DNA from: Desulfuromonas soudanensis
GTDB lineage: Bacteria; Desulfobacterota; Desulfuromonadia; Desulfuromonadales; WTL
Reading direction: 5' to 3'
DNA: 64,000 bases
Assembly (NCBI RefSeq): GCF_001278055.1
Contig: NZ_CP010802.1
Span: 1,426,001 to 1,490,000, forward strand
The notes beneath the pieces were generated by a model, which worked only from the letters and a program-made list of their open reading frames with translations, was not told where the DNA came from and searched no databases. Position 1 is the stretch's first letter, and each line of letters starts with the position of its first letter. Below are positions 36,518 through 46,212 of this stretch, one piece after another. The position numbers and the translations under genes were made by a program.

Positions 36518-37675
36518 TTGAAAAATCTCTGCATCCTTGGTTCGACCGGTTCCATCGGCGTCAGCACCCTCGACGTCGTCGCCGCCCATCCCGATTGCTA
36601 CCGGGTGGTGGCCCTCACCGGCGGCGGCAACCTCTCCCGGCTCGAAGAACAGATCCGCCGTTTTCGGCCTCTGGTGGCGGCGGTGGTCTCCGATGCAGAC
36701 GCGAGTCGCCTGCGGGAGGCCCTGGGGCCGGACCGTCCGGAAATTCTTTCGGGGATCGAGGGGCTGATCGCCTGCGCGACCTGTGCAGAGGCCGAAATGG
36801 TCGTCTCGGCGATCGTCGGCGCCGCCGGTCTGATGCCGACCATGGCCGCCATCGAGGCGGGGAAGGACGTGGCCCTGGCCAACAAGGAAGTGCTGGTGAC
36901 CGCCGGGCCCCTGGTCATGGAGGCGGTGCGCCGCCGCGGGGTGAACCTTTACCCGGTGGACAGCGAGCATTCGGCGGTCTTCCAGTCCCTCGAGGGGCAC
37001 AGGCGAAGCGATGTGCGCCGCCTGATCCTCACCGCCTCCGGGGGGCCGTTTTGCCATCGGTCCCTCTCCGAACTCAAGAGCGTCACTCCCGCCGATGCCC
37101 TGGCCCACCCCAACTGGAGCATGGGGCGCAAGATCTCCATCGACTCGGCGACCATGATGAACAAGGGGCTCGAGGTGATCGAAGCCCGCTGGCTCTTCGA
37201 CATCCCCGGGGAGAGGATTTCCGTTCACATTCATCCCCAGAGTATCGTCCATTCGATGGTCGAATATGTCGACGGCTCGGTGATCGCCCAGCTCGGAATT
37301 CCGGACATGAAGACGCCGATCGCCTACGCCCTTTCCTATCCTGAGCGTCTGACCCTCAATCTCCCCCCCCTCGACCTGTGCGCCCTCGGTTCGCTGACCT
37401 TCGAGCAGCCGGACTTTGCCCGTTTCCCCTGTCTTTCCCTTGCCTACGAGGCCCTTCGGGAAGGGGGGAGCGCTCCGGCGGTCCTCAATGCCGCCAACGA
37501 GGTCGCCGTCGCGGCTTTCCTCGGCGGGGAGATCCCCTTCATCCACATCCCGGCCGTCATCCGAGCTACTCTGGAGACGCACCGCAACGGTCCCCTGCAG
37601 CATATCGATGAGGTGCTGCGGGCTGATCGGTGGGGGCGCGCCGCCGCCCGCCGGATCATCGATTCCACCCCCTGA
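36518..37675 (+). CDS. dxr: 1-deoxy-D-xylulose 5-phosphate reductoisomerase
   Basis: Dxr makes methylerythritol 4-phosphate, the first committed step of the non-mevalonate isoprenoid route that feeds UppS. The 385-residue product starts with a TTG (GGAG about ten bases ahead). It has the NADPH motif LGSTGSIG near residue 8, the catalytic [11 protein letters not shown] and ASGGPF region, and [16 protein letters not shown] 75-bp gap separates it from cdsA. The stop is eleven bases before the rseP start. Confidence 0.97.
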   Translation: MKNLCILGSTGSIGVSTLDVVAAHPDCYRVVALTGGGNLSRLEEQIRRFRPLVAAVVSDADASRLREALGPDRPEILSGIEGLIACATCAEAEMVVSAIVGAAGLMPTMAAIEAGKDVALANKEVLVTAGPLVMEAVRRRGVNLYPVDSEHSAVFQSLEGHRRSDVRRLILTASGGPFCHRSLSELKSVTPADALAHPNWSMGRKISIDSATMMNKGLEVIEARWLFDIPGERISVHIHPQSIVHSMVEYVDGSVIAQLGIPDMKTPIAYALSYPERLTLNLPPLDLCALGSLTFEQPDFARFPCLSLAYEALREGGSAPAVLNAANEVAVAAFLGGEIPFIHIPAVIRATLETHRNGPLQHIDEVLRADRWGRAAARRIIDSTP

Positions 37676-37686
37676 TCGGAGGTTTC

Positions 37687-39018
37687 ATGCTCACACTCTT
37701 TGCCGGCATCGTCATGTTGGGCATTCTGGTTTTTATCCACGAACTCGGCCATTTTGCCGTAGCCAAGCTTTCCGGGGTCAAGGTTCTCAAATTCTCCCTC
37801 GGCTTCGGCCCCCGCCTCTTCTCCCGTACCTGGGGGGAGACCGAGTACATGATCTGCGCCGTCCCCCTGGGAGGGTATGTGCAGATGCTCGGCGAAGGGG
37901 GGGGTGAAAACGGCGAGGACGCGCCGCTGACCGAGGAGGAGAAGGCCCGTTCCTTTGCCGAGCAGTCGGTCCTGCGACGGACCGGGATTGTCGCCGCCGG
38001 CCCGCTGATGAACCTGATTTTCCCCTTCCTCATCCTCCCCGTTGCTTTTATGGTGGGAGTGAATCTCCCCGCCTATCTCGATTCCGCACCCTGCGTCGGT
38101 TACGTCGTCGCCGATTCCGACGGCGGCCGCGCCGGTTTTCAGCCCGGTGACTGCATTGTCGCCCTCAACGGCGAGGAGGTCTCCACCTGGACCGGCACCA
38201 ACAAGTCGATGATCGGCCAGGCCGGCTCCGAGCTCGACTTTACCGTCGACCGTCAAGGCCGTCCCCTCACCCTTTCCATGGCCCCCGAGAACAACGGGCT
38301 GGAGGGGCTGCAGTCCCTCGGTCTCCTTCCGGAGCAGGCCGCCACGGTCGGCGGAGTCGCGCCGGGGATGCCGGCGCAGGCCGCAGGCGTCGAGGTCGGT
38401 GACCGGATCATCGCCATCGGCGGAGAGCCGGTTTCCTCCTGGTACGACCTGAAGCGCATCATCCAGCAGGGAAAGGGGGATCCCCAGGACTTCACCCTCG
38501 AGCGGGGCGGAGAGAGGCTGACCCTCTCCATCAAGCCGGTGCAGGGGGACGGCGACGGCTCCGACTACCTGATCGGCATCGCTCCGCACCAGGAGTCGAA
38601 CTTCAAGCGCTTTGGGCCCCTGGCGGCGATCCGGGCCGGGGCGGACCGGACCCTCGAGCTCATCGATCTGACCCTGGTCTTCATCCAGAAACTCTTTGCC
38701 GGGCACGTCTCGAGCAAGAACATCGGCGGGCCGATCACGGTCGTGCAGATCGCCGGGCAGGCGGCTCAGACCGACATCTCCAGCATCCTCTCGGTCCTCG
38801 CCTTTCTCAGTATCCAGCTGGGGATACTCAATCTCTTCCCGATTCCGATTCTCGACGGCGGGCATCTTTTCTTCAATCTCTTCGAGATCGTCCTGCGCCG
38901 CCCCCTTTCCCTGCGGGTTCGGGAAATCGCCCAGCAGATCGGACTGGTGCTGATCATCATGCTCATGGTGCTGGCCTTTTACAACGATATCGTCCGGGTC
39001 TTTTTCGGGGGGCAGTGA
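37687..39018 (+). CDS. rseP: site-2 protease RseP
   Basis: RseP is an intramembrane zinc protease that cleaves anti-sigma factors and remnant signal peptides. The ATG at 37687 follows GGAGG. The product has 443 residues with HELGH (zinc ligands) in the first membrane helix, two PDZ domains (about 115-190 and 205-285), and the third zinc ligand region NLFPIPILDGGH. This is the usual double-PDZ architecture. It sits between dxr and tsaB, and its stop overlaps the tsaB ATG. Confidence 0.96.
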   Translation: MLTLFAGIVMLGILVFIHELGHFAVAKLSGVKVLKFSLGFGPRLFSRTWGETEYMICAVPLGGYVQMLGEGGGENGEDAPLTEEEKARSFAEQSVLRRTGIVAAGPLMNLIFPFLILPVAFMVGVNLPAYLDSAPCVGYVVADSDGGRAGFQPGDCIVALNGEEVSTWTGTNKSMIGQAGSELDFTVDRQGRPLTLSMAPENNGLEGLQSLGLLPEQAATVGGVAPGMPAQAAGVEVGDRIIAIGGEPVSSWYDLKRIIQQGKGDPQDFTLERGGERLTLSIKPVQGDGDGSDYLIGIAPHQESNFKRFGPLAAIRAGADRTLELIDLTLVFIQKLFAGHVSSKNIGGPITVVQIAGQAAQTDISSILSVLAFLSIQLGILNLFPIPILDGGHLFFNLFEIVLRRPLSLRVREIAQQIGLVLIIMLMVLAFYNDIVRVFFGGQ

Positions 39019-39734
39019 TGAGTGAACTCCTCCTCACCATCGATACCACGACCCCCGTCGGCAGCGTCGCCGTGACGGGAGGCGAGACCCTCCTCGGCGA
39101 GGTCCTGCTCAACCTCAGGTCGACCCATACGGACCGGCTCCTCCTGACCGTCCGGCAGCTTTTGACCGACCTTAATCTGGATATTTCGGCCATCGAAGGG
39201 TTCGGCGTCGTCCTCGGTCCCGGCTCCTTTACCGGGGTGCGCGTCGGCGTGGCCACCGTCAAAGGGCTGGCCCTGGCCACGGGAAAACCGGTGGCCGGCG
39301 TTTCCACCCTCCGCACCCTGGCGCTGCAGGCTCCCTTCGCCAGGAGTCCGGTCTGCGCCCTTCTCGACGCCCGCAAAAAGGAAGTCTATGCCGGCCTCTT
39401 CACCTGGGAAGGGGGACGGCCCCTTCCCCTCGGCGGCGAGGCGGTCCTGGCACCCGAGGCCCTCCTCGACTCCCTGGAGGGGGAGGTCCTCTTCGTCGGC
39501 GACGGTTCCCTGGCCTACCGGACCCTGATCGTGCGCATGCTCGGCGCCCGGGCCCACTTCCTCCCCTGGCCGTTGAATCTCCCCCGTGCCTCCTGCGCCG
39601 CGATGCTGGTTCTCGACGAACTGCGGCAGGGACGGACCGTCCCTCTGGAGGCGCTCAAGCCCACCTACATCCGGGCGTCCGAGGCGGAGATCCTCTGGGA
39701 CCGGCGTCGGCAGGACGGCCTCTTTGAAGGTTGA
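39018..39734 (+). CDS. tsaB: tRNA threonylcarbamoyladenosine biosynthesis protein TsaB
   Basis: TsaB is the non-catalytic ASKHA-fold partner of TsaD, required for t6A modification at tRNA position 37. The ATG at 39018 overlaps the rseP stop (TGATG); a GTG one codon earlier is also in frame. The 238-residue product begins with LLTIDTTTPVGSVAV and includes GFGVVLGPGSFTGVRVG, the family hallmark. TsaD is not encoded in the window. A promoter for the next gene overlaps its last codon. Confidence 0.93.
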   Translation: MSELLLTIDTTTPVGSVAVTGGETLLGEVLLNLRSTHTDRLLLTVRQLLTDLNLDISAIEGFGVVLGPGSFTGVRVGVATVKGLALATGKPVAGVSTLRTLALQAPFARSPVCALLDARKKEVYAGLFTWEGGRPLPLGGEAVLAPEALLDSLEGEVLFVGDGSLAYRTLIVRMLGARAHFLPWPLNLPRASCAAMLVLDELRQGRTVPLEALKPTYIRASEAEILWDRRRQDGLFEG

Positions 39735-39759
39735 CAAGGAAAATCCCTTTCGCTATCTT
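39731..39759 (+). promoter_or_regulatory. sigma-70-like promoter of the DUF465 gene
   Basis: TTGACA (39731-39736), 17 bases and TATCTT (39754-39759) precede the small gene at 39809 by about 50 bases. The -35 overlaps the tsaB stop codon. Confidence 0.6.
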
Positions 39760-39808
39760 GAAAAGTGCGTTAGGACCCCTTTGTTAACCCCTTGCAGGGA
39801 GGTGACCG

Positions 39809-40030
39809 ATGGAGGAGAACGACACGAATCTGATTCAGCAGCTGTTCGATGGCAACCCGCGTTTCCGGATGCTCTTTGAGGAACATGCGTTGCTGGAAAA
39901 AGACCTGCGAAATCTCGATCAAAAGTCCTTTCTGACCGTCGACGAGGAGCTGGAACGAAAGAAGGTCCAGAAACTTAAACTGGCCGGCAAGGATGAGATG
40001 GATCGCATCCTGCGCACCCTGCGAACTTAG
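39809..40030 (+). CDS. YdcH/DUF465 family small protein
   Basis: A 73-residue, highly charged, helical protein. [20 protein letters not shown] and the later basic [16 protein letters not shown] match the DUF465/YdcH family of short coiled-coil proteins of unknown function. It has its own promoter and a GGGAGG site before the ATG, and is followed by a GC-rich hairpin before ilvD. It is probably a monocistronic gene. Confidence 0.85.
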   Translation: MEENDTNLIQQLFDGNPRFRMLFEEHALLEKDLRNLDQKSFLTVDEELERKKVQKLKLAGKDEMDRILRTLRT

Positions 40031-40141
40031 CGCCGCGCCGCTCCCGGTTGCCTTCGGGTTCGGGCCGGTGCCCGGACCCTTTGCCCCCTCAGGGCCGGCT
40101 TGCCTCCCTTCGATATTCGTCCCAGCCATACCGCTTCAGCC

Positions 40142-40178
40142 GGCAGGGGTCGTACGGCCCCTGTCGTTTATTTTATTC
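40142..40178 (+). terminator. terminator before ilvD
   Basis: CAGGGG-T-CGTACG-G-CCCCTG forms a nearly perfect stem followed by TCGTTTATTTTATT. It lies between the DUF465 gene and ilvD (gap 40031-40211) and could also serve as a leader structure for ilvD. Confidence 0.6.
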
Positions 40179-40211
40179 GGCCCGAGCAAAAAAAAAGGAC
40201 AGAGAGATCCC

Positions 40212-41882
40212 ATGACCAGCAAACGCAGCGACGCCATCACCAAAGGTTTCGAACGGACTCCGCAACGGGCCCTCCTCAAGGGGACCGGGGTTCCCGACAG
40301 CCAGATGGACAGGCCGTTTATCGGCATCGCCACCTCCTTTACCGATCTCATCCCCGGACACACCGGGATGCGCGATCTGGAGCGGTTCATCGAAAAGGGT
40401 GTTCACAGCGGCGGGGGATATTCCTTCTTCTTCGGCATCCCCGGGGTCTGCGACGGCATCGCCATGGGACACCGGGGGATGCACTACTCCCTGCCGACCC
40501 GGGAGCTGATCGCCGATATGATCGAATCGGTCGCCGAAGCCCACCGCCTCGACGGTCTGGTGCTCCTCACCAACTGCGACAAGATCACCCCGGGGATGCT
40601 CATGGCCGCCGCCCGCCTCGACATCCCCTGCATCGTCGTCACCGCCGGGCCGATGATGGCGGGCCGGGGGACGGAGGGGCGGCGCTTCTCCTTCGTCACC
40701 GATACCTTCGAGGCGATGGCTCGCTACAAGGCCGGGGTCATCGACGAAAAAGAGCTCATGGTCTGCGAGGACCAGGCCTGTCCCACCGCCGGTTCCTGCC
40801 AGGGGCTCTTTACCGCCAACACCATGGCGATTCTCACCGAAACCCTGGGGATGAGTCTGGTGCGCTGCGGCACGGCCCTCGCCGTCTCGTCCCTGAAACG
40901 GCGCATCGCCTTTGCCTCCGGCGAGCGGATCGTCAAACTCGTCCAGGACGGCATCACCCCCCGGCAGATCCTCACCCGGCAGGCCTTCGAAAACGCCATC
41001 CGCGTCGATCTGGCTCTCGGCGGCTCCTCCAACACCGTCCTCCATCTCCTCTCCATCGCCCGGGAGGCCGGAGTCGAACTCCCCCTGAAGGAATTCGACC
41101 GGTTGAGCAGGGAGACGCCGCAGCTGGCTTCGATGAACCCCGGCGGCAAGCACTTCATGGAAGATCTCGATGCCGCCGGCGGCGTCCCCGCCGTTCTCTA
41201 CCAGTTGCGGGAGAAGATTCTCGACAATCCGACCCTGACCGGGCCGACGATCAAGGAGATCATCGCCAGCGTCGCCAAGGTCGACGAGGAGGTTGTCCGT
41301 CCGGTCAGCGACCCGGTGCGGGCCGAGGGGGGGATCGCCATTCTTCACGGCAATCTCGCCCCCGACGGGGCGGTGGTCAAGCAGTCGGGGGTCTCGGAGA
41401 AGATGATGGTCTTCGAGGGGCGGGCCCGCTGCTTCGATTCGGAGGAACTGGCCATGGCGGCCCTTATGGGGGGAAACATCGTCGCCGGCGACCTGGTGGT
41501 CATCCGCTACGAGGGCCCCAAGGGAGGGCCGGGGATGCGGGAGATGCTTGCGCCGACCGCCGCCCTGATGGGGCTCGGCCTCGGGGACAGCGTCGCGCTG
41601 ATTACCGACGGCCGGTTTTCGGGGGGGACTCGCGGCCCCTGCATCGGTCACATCTCCCCGGAAGCCGCCGAAGGGGGGCCGATTGCCCTGGTCGCCGAGG
41701 GCGATCTCATCCTCCTCGACATTCCCAACCGGCGCCTCGAACTCAAGGTCGACGAAGCGACGTTGAGTGCGCGCCGCAGCCTCTGGAAAAAGCCGGAACC
41801 GAAGATCAAGGGGGGGTGGCTCTCCCGCTACGCCGCCATGGTGACTTCGGCCAATACAGGTGCGGTCCTTAAGAGCGAATAG
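40212..41882 (+). CDS. ilvD: dihydroxy-acid dehydratase
   Basis: IlvD dehydrates dihydroxy acids to the 2-oxo acids of valine, isoleucine and leucine synthesis with an iron-sulfur cluster. The ATG at 40212 gives 556 residues starting [15 protein letters not shown]; the frame extends upstream but without conserved sequence. Cluster and active-site features are [21 protein letters not shown] and the late [10 protein letters not shown]. It is followed by ilvB and ilvN with gaps of 84 and 50 bases. ilvC, often nearby in related genomes, is absent. Confidence 0.97.
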   Translation: MTSKRSDAITKGFERTPQRALLKGTGVPDSQMDRPFIGIATSFTDLIPGHTGMRDLERFIEKGVHSGGGYSFFFGIPGVCDGIAMGHRGMHYSLPTRELIADMIESVAEAHRLDGLVLLTNCDKITPGMLMAAARLDIPCIVVTAGPMMAGRGTEGRRFSFVTDTFEAMARYKAGVIDEKELMVCEDQACPTAGSCQGLFTANTMAILTETLGMSLVRCGTALAVSSLKRRIAFASGERIVKLVQDGITPRQILTRQAFENAIRVDLALGGSSNTVLHLLSIAREAGVELPLKEFDRLSRETPQLASMNPGGKHFMEDLDAAGGVPAVLYQLREKILDNPTLTGPTIKEIIASVAKVDEEVVRPVSDPVRAEGGIAILHGNLAPDGAVVKQSGVSEKMMVFEGRARCFDSEELAMAALMGGNIVAGDLVVIRYEGPKGGPGMREMLAPTAALMGLGLGDSVALITDGRFSGGTRGPCIGHISPEAAEGGPIALVAEGDLILLDIPNRRLELKVDEATLSARRSLWKKPEPKIKGGWLSRYAAMVTSANTGAVLKSE

Positions 41883-41966
41883 AATATTTTGTTGCGGCGC
41901 GCGGCTCGGGGAGATACCGCGCGCCGGATTTGATTTTTGAACGCATAGCGGTGGAGGAGGCTTTAG

Positions 41967-43664
41967 GTGAAAAAAACCGGATCACAGATTCTTTTGGAAT
42001 GCCTGCATCTCGAAGGGGTTGACACCGTCTTCGGCTATCCCGGGGGAACGGTCATCAATATCTACAACGACCTCGTCGATTCGCCGATCAGGCACATCCT
42101 CAACCGGCACGAACAGGCCGCCGTTCACGCCGCCGACGGCTATGCCCGGGCGACGGGGAAGGTCGGGGTGGCGATCGCCACCAGCGGACCGGGGGCGACC
42201 AACACCATCACCGGCATCGCCACCGCCTACATGGATTCGATCCCCATGGTGATCATCACCGGCCAGGTCCCGACGCCGCTCATCGGCAACGACGCCTTTC
42301 AGGAAGCCGACATCATCGGCATCACCCGTCCGGTCACCAAGCACAACTACCTGGTCAAGGACGTCAAGGATCTGGCCCGGATCCTGAAGCAGGCCTTCTA
42401 CATCGCCCGCACCGGCCGTCCCGGACCGGTACTGGTCGACCTCCCCAAGGACGTGCAGATGGCCAGCACCCGCTTCGTTTACCCCGACACCGTCGACCTG
42501 CGAGGGTACAAGCCGTCCTTTTCCGGCAACGTGCGCCAGGTCGAAAACGGGGTGAAGATGATTCTGGCGTCCAAAAAGCCGGTCATCTACGTCGGCGGCG
42601 GCGCGACCCTCTCCGATGCCTCGCCGGAACTTCTCGCCTTTGCCGAGGCCATCCAGGCCCCGGTGACCACCACCCTGATGGGGATGGCCTCTTTTCCCAA
42701 AAGGCACCCCCTTTCCCTGGAGATGCTGGGGATGCACGGCACCTATTACGCCAATATGGCGGTGACTGAATCGGACCTGCTCATCGCTGTCGGGGCTCGT
42801 TTCGACGACCGCGTCACGGGGAAGATCTCCACCTTTGCCCCCCATGCCAAGATCATCCACATCGACATCGACCCGACCTCCATCAAGAAGAACGTCCGGG
42901 TCGATCTGCCCATCGTCGGCGAGCTCCGCGACGTGCTGCAGACCATGGTGAAAAAGCTCGTGGAGCACGACGACGAAGTCAGGGAGCTGGTGGAACGCAC
43001 CGCCCCCTGGCGCGCCGAGATTGCCGGCTGGAAGAAGAAATACCCCATGTCCTACAAGCAGACGGGGGCGGTGATCAAGCCGCAGTTCGTCATTGAAAAG
43101 ATTCGCGAGCTCACGAACGACGATGCGATCATCACCACCGAGGTCGGTCAGCACCAGATGTGGACAGCCCAGTTCTTCGACTTTTCCCAGCCCCGCACCT
43201 TTCTCACCTCCGGCGGGCTCGGAACCATGGGGTTCGGTTTGCCGGCGGCCCTCGGCGCCCAGGTGGCCTTTCCCGATCGGCAGGTCATCGACATCTCCGG
43301 GGACGGCTCCTTTCAGATGAACTCCCAGGAGCTGGCGACCCTGGTTCAGTACCGGCTGCCGGTGAAGATCGCAATTCTCAACAACAACTTCCTCGGCATG
43401 GTCCGCCAGTGGCAGGAGCTCTTCTTCGACCGCCGCTACAGCCAGACCTGCATGGAACTCCCCATCGATTTCGTCAAGCTCGCCGAAGCCTACGGGGCGA
43501 CGGGGCTGCGGGCGACGACCCCCGAAGAGGTCGAGGGGGTGATCCGCCAGGCCCTGGAGACCCCCGGTCCGGTGATTATGGAGTTCAAGGTGGCCCGCGA
43601 GGAGAACGTCATGCCGATGGTCCCCGCCGGCGCCGGCCTCAACGAGATGGTTCTGGCGTCCTGA
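41967..43664 (+). CDS. ilvB: acetolactate synthase large subunit
   Basis: IlvB condenses pyruvate with pyruvate or 2-oxobutyrate, a thiamine diphosphate- and FAD-dependent step. The 565-residue product begins at a GTG preceded by GGAGGAGG. The opening [13 protein letters not shown] holds the catalytic Glu region, and the ThDP motif [15 protein letters not shown] followed by NNN is complete. The conserved biosynthetic-type C-terminal segment is present, and ilvN follows. This supports a true acetohydroxyacid synthase and not a catabolic ALS. Confidence 0.97.
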   Translation: MKKTGSQILLECLHLEGVDTVFGYPGGTVINIYNDLVDSPIRHILNRHEQAAVHAADGYARATGKVGVAIATSGPGATNTITGIATAYMDSIPMVIITGQVPTPLIGNDAFQEADIIGITRPVTKHNYLVKDVKDLARILKQAFYIARTGRPGPVLVDLPKDVQMASTRFVYPDTVDLRGYKPSFSGNVRQVENGVKMILASKKPVIYVGGGATLSDASPELLAFAEAIQAPVTTTLMGMASFPKRHPLSLEMLGMHGTYYANMAVTESDLLIAVGARFDDRVTGKISTFAPHAKIIHIDIDPTSIKKNVRVDLPIVGELRDVLQTMVKKLVEHDDEVRELVERTAPWRAEIAGWKKKYPMSYKQTGAVIKPQFVIEKIRELTNDDAIITTEVGQHQMWTAQFFDFSQPRTFLTSGGLGTMGFGLPAALGAQVAFPDRQVIDISGDGSFQMNSQELATLVQYRLPVKIAILNNNFLGMVRQWQELFFDRRYSQTCMELPIDFVKLAEAYGATGLRATTPEEVEGVIRQALETPGPVIMEFKVAREENVMPMVPAGAGLNEMVLAS

Positions 43665-43714
43665 CCGCCGGTCCCGAAACGCAACCGACTATCCGTCCAA
43701 GGGAGTTTGATCCG

Positions 43715-44212
43715 ATGAATCATACGATTTCCGTGCTGGTGGAGAATGAATTCGGCGTGTTGTCCCGGGTGGCCGGGCTTTTTTCCGGACGCGGCTTCAA
43801 TATTGCCAGTCTCTCCGTCGCTCCGACCCTCGATCCGAGCGTTTCCCGGATGACCATCGTCACCTCCGGGGACGAGCAGATTCTCGAGCAGATCAACAAA
43901 CAGCTCAACAAGCTCATCGACACCATCAAGGTGATCGATTTTACCGGCCAGGATTATGTAGAGCGTGAACTGGTCCTGATCAAGGTCAACGCCGAAGAGG
44001 AGACCCGCGCCGAGGTGCTGCGGATCGCCGATATCTTCCGGGCCAAGGTGGTCGACGTCACCCCCCGCTCCTATACCCTCGAGATCACCGGGGCGCCGAC
44101 CAAGATCGATGCCCTGATCGAGCTGCTGCGTCCCATGGGGATCAAGGAACTGGTCCGCTCCGGCCCCGTGGTCCTCGGCCGCGGCAGCAAAGGGTGGAAG
44201 GGATCGGAGTAA
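43715..44212 (+). CDS. ilvN: acetolactate synthase small (regulatory) subunit
   Basis: IlvN activates IlvB and confers valine feedback inhibition. The ATG at 43715 gives 165 residues. The N-terminal ACT domain starts [19 protein letters not shown], with the [11 protein letters not shown] motif, and a second C-terminal domain (85-160) follows. AGGGAG lies ahead of the start. The 99-base gap to psd holds only a weak hairpin (TGGGG/CCCCA at 44257-44273). Confidence 0.97.
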   Translation: MNHTISVLVENEFGVLSRVAGLFSGRGFNIASLSVAPTLDPSVSRMTIVTSGDEQILEQINKQLNKLIDTIKVIDFTGQDYVERELVLIKVNAEEETRAEVLRIADIFRAKVVDVTPRSYTLEITGAPTKIDALIELLRPMGIKELVRSGPVVLGRGSKGWKGSE

Positions 44213-44311
44213 TCGAACCTGGTCCGCCACTGCCACTGATCGTCATGCCAGTTCGATGGGGTGAGTCGCCCCACTTTTCTTCCTGCCTGACCGAATTGAG
44301 GATTTTCTGCC

Positions 44312-44956
44312 ATGCGCAACCAAAATCAGCCCATCGCCACCGAAGGCTACCCCTTTATTGCTCTCTTTGCCTTCATCACCCTGGTCTTCGCTCTTCTTGG
44401 GTGGGGATTTGTGACCCTGGTCTTTCTCTTTCTGAGTCTCTTTACCGTCTACTTCTTTCGTAACCCCGAGCGTTACCCTTCCGAGGAGGAAGGAGCGGTC
44501 CTGGCCCCCGCCGACGGCAAGGTCATCTTCGTCGGGACGGTCATGGAAGAGCGATTCTTCAAGGCCGAAGTCACCAAGGTCAGCATCTTCATGTCGGTGT
44601 TCAATGTCCACGTCAACCGCGCCCCGGCCAGCGGCAAGGTGATCGAGATGTTCTACAACAAAGGGGAGTTTTTCAATGCCGCTCTCGACAAGGCCAGTCT
44701 GCAGAACGAGCAGGCCGGTATTTTTATGGAAGTCGCCGGGGGACAGCACCTCCTTTTCGTGCAGATTGCCGGTCTGATCGCCCGGCGCATCGTCACCTAC
44801 CCGGTCGTCGGCGACCAGCTGGAGAAGGGGATGCGTTACGGCCTGATCCGTTTCGGTTCCCGGGTCGACGTCTATTTTCCCGAAGGGGCGGAAGTCCTGG
44901 CCAAGGTCGGTGACCGGACGGTGGCCGGCGAATCGATACTCGGTTATCTCAAATGA
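44312..44956 (+). CDS. psd: phosphatidylserine decarboxylase proenzyme
   Basis: Psd forms phosphatidylethanolamine from phosphatidylserine. The 214-residue product is the short proteobacterial/archaeal-type PSD with an N-terminal membrane region (residues 14-50) and the self-cleavage site GS in LIRFGSRVDVY, which yields the pyruvoyl group. Conserved NVHVNRAP is also seen. The stop overlaps the pssA ATG (ATGA), so decarboxylase and synthase are coupled. Confidence 0.96.
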   Translation: MRNQNQPIATEGYPFIALFAFITLVFALLGWGFVTLVFLFLSLFTVYFFRNPERYPSEEEGAVLAPADGKVIFVGTVMEERFFKAEVTKVSIFMSVFNVHVNRAPASGKVIEMFYNKGEFFNAALDKASLQNEQAGIFMEVAGGQHLLFVQIAGLIARRIVTYPVVGDQLEKGMRYGLIRFGSRVDVYFPEGAEVLAKVGDRTVAGESILGYLK

Positions 44957-45717
44957 CCCAAGAGCATCCTTCCTGCGACCGGCGCACAGGTCTGCGCAAA
45001 GGGGTGTATATCCTCCCCAACCTCTTCACCACGGGGAGTCTCTTCGCCGGTTTCTACGGGATCGTCTCGGCCATGAACGGCAACTACCACGTTGCCGCCT
45101 GGTTCATCCTTATTTCGTCGGTCTTCGATGCCCTCGACGGCAAGGTCGCCCGCATGACCGGGACCACCAGCCGCTTCGGCGTCGAGTACGACTCCCTGGC
45201 CGATCTGGTCGCCTTCGGAGTGGCTCCCGGCATCCTCATGTATTCCTGGGCTCTCAAGCCCTTCGGCAAGCTCGGGTGGATGGCGGCTTTCCTCTTTGTC
45301 GTCTGCGGCGCCCTGCGCCTGGCCCGTTTCAACGTGCAGGTCAACACCGTCGAATCGAAGCGTTTCGTCGGTCTGCCGATCCCCGCCGCCGCGAGCATGG
45401 TAGCCTCCTGCGTCCTCCTCTTCCACCATCTCGGCGGACCGGGAACCATCAAACAGGTCTCGGTTCTGGTCCTCATCTACCTGCTGGCCTTTCTCATGGT
45501 CAGCAATTTTCGCTACTATTCCTTCAAGGATCCCGAACTCCTGAAGCGCCAGCCCTTCGGCTTCCTCGTTCTGGCGATCGTGCTGGTCTGGGTGATCGTG
45601 GCGCAGCCGGAGATCATGTTTTTTTCGATCTTCCTCTGCTACATCCTCTCCGGACCCGTGGGTTACCTGGTGCGGCTCATGCGCCGGACGCGCCGGGAAA
45701 AATCCGATTCCGCCTGA
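44953..45717 (+). CDS. pssA: CDP-diacylglycerol-serine O-phosphatidyltransferase
   Basis: PssA converts CDP-diacylglycerol and serine to phosphatidylserine, the substrate of Psd. The 254-residue membrane protein carries the CDP-alcohol phosphotransferase motif D-x2-DG-x2-AR-x8-G-x3-D-x3-D (DALDGKVARMTGTTSRFG, then EYDSLADL). It has several hydrophobic helices and is of the Bacillus-type PssA class, not the E. coli peripheral enzyme. It follows psd by overlap; its precursor comes from CdsA at 35.6 kb. Confidence 0.96.
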   Translation: MTQEHPSCDRRTGLRKGVYILPNLFTTGSLFAGFYGIVSAMNGNYHVAAWFILISSVFDALDGKVARMTGTTSRFGVEYDSLADLVAFGVAPGILMYSWALKPFGKLGWMAAFLFVVCGALRLARFNVQVNTVESKRFVGLPIPAAASMVASCVLLFHHLGGPGTIKQVSVLVLIYLLAFLMVSNFRYYSFKDPELLKRQPFGFLVLAIVLVWVIVAQPEIMFFSIFLCYILSGPVGYLVRLMRRTRREKSDSA

Positions 45718-45778
45718 TCAAACGGTGTATGGTCCCGTTGAAATAATGGGAAGAGACCGTCCCCTTCCCGGAAAAATC

Positions 45779-45808
45779 TTGACAGGGACCGGGCGATTCT
45801 GGTTTCAT
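45779..45808 (+). promoter_or_regulatory. promoter of the leuA T-box leader
   Basis: A perfect TTGACA (45779-45784), an 18-base spacer and TTTCAT (45803-45808) lie about 25 bases before the first T-box helix. The gap after pssA (45718-45778) holds nothing else recognisable. Confidence 0.6.
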
Positions 45809-45832
45809 GTTCGGACAGTGTTTTAAAGGCGT

Positions 45833-46065
45833 TGAAGAGGAGTAGTAAGTTCTCCCCCCTGTCCCAGAGAACCGGCGGTCGCTGCAAGCCGGTACAGGGT
45901 CGAACCGAACTCGCCTCGGAGCCGCGGAGATGAACCGTCCCCTTTCGGGGCGCCAGTTTTCGCCGTGAGCCTGCGTAAAAGGTCGAAGAGGGTCCGCATG
46001 GACCAAAACAGGGTGGTACCGCGAAGCGCAAGCTCTCGCCCCTGCAGGGGCGAGAGCTTTTTTTT
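45833..46065 (+). promoter_or_regulatory. T-box riboswitch of leuA, leucine (CUC) specifier
   Basis: The leader has the hallmarks of a T-box. A GAAGAGGAGTAGTAAG start of stem I is followed by the distal-loop region with CAGAGAACCGGCGG and GCTGCAAGCCGG. A specifier segment GAACTCGCC then places CTC (Leu) at 45910-45912. The T-box sequence AGGGTGGTACCGCG lies at 46010-46023. The terminator AGCTCTCGCCCC-TGCA-GGGGCGAGAGCT (46031-46058) ends in eight T residues. Uncharged leucine tRNA would stabilise the antiterminator and allow leuA transcription. The specifier matches the downstream gene. Confidence 0.93.
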
Positions 46066-46212
46066 ATGGGAGAGGGGGTGGTTGAGTGGAATCGGACCTT
46101 GGAGAGCTAGAATCAGGGATGCTCTCCGTGAGACCTGGAACCTGGACGACGACATCAATACCCCGGCCGCCCCGCCATCAGTGATCGGAGCCGGAACAAT
46201 CAAGGAGGCAAT

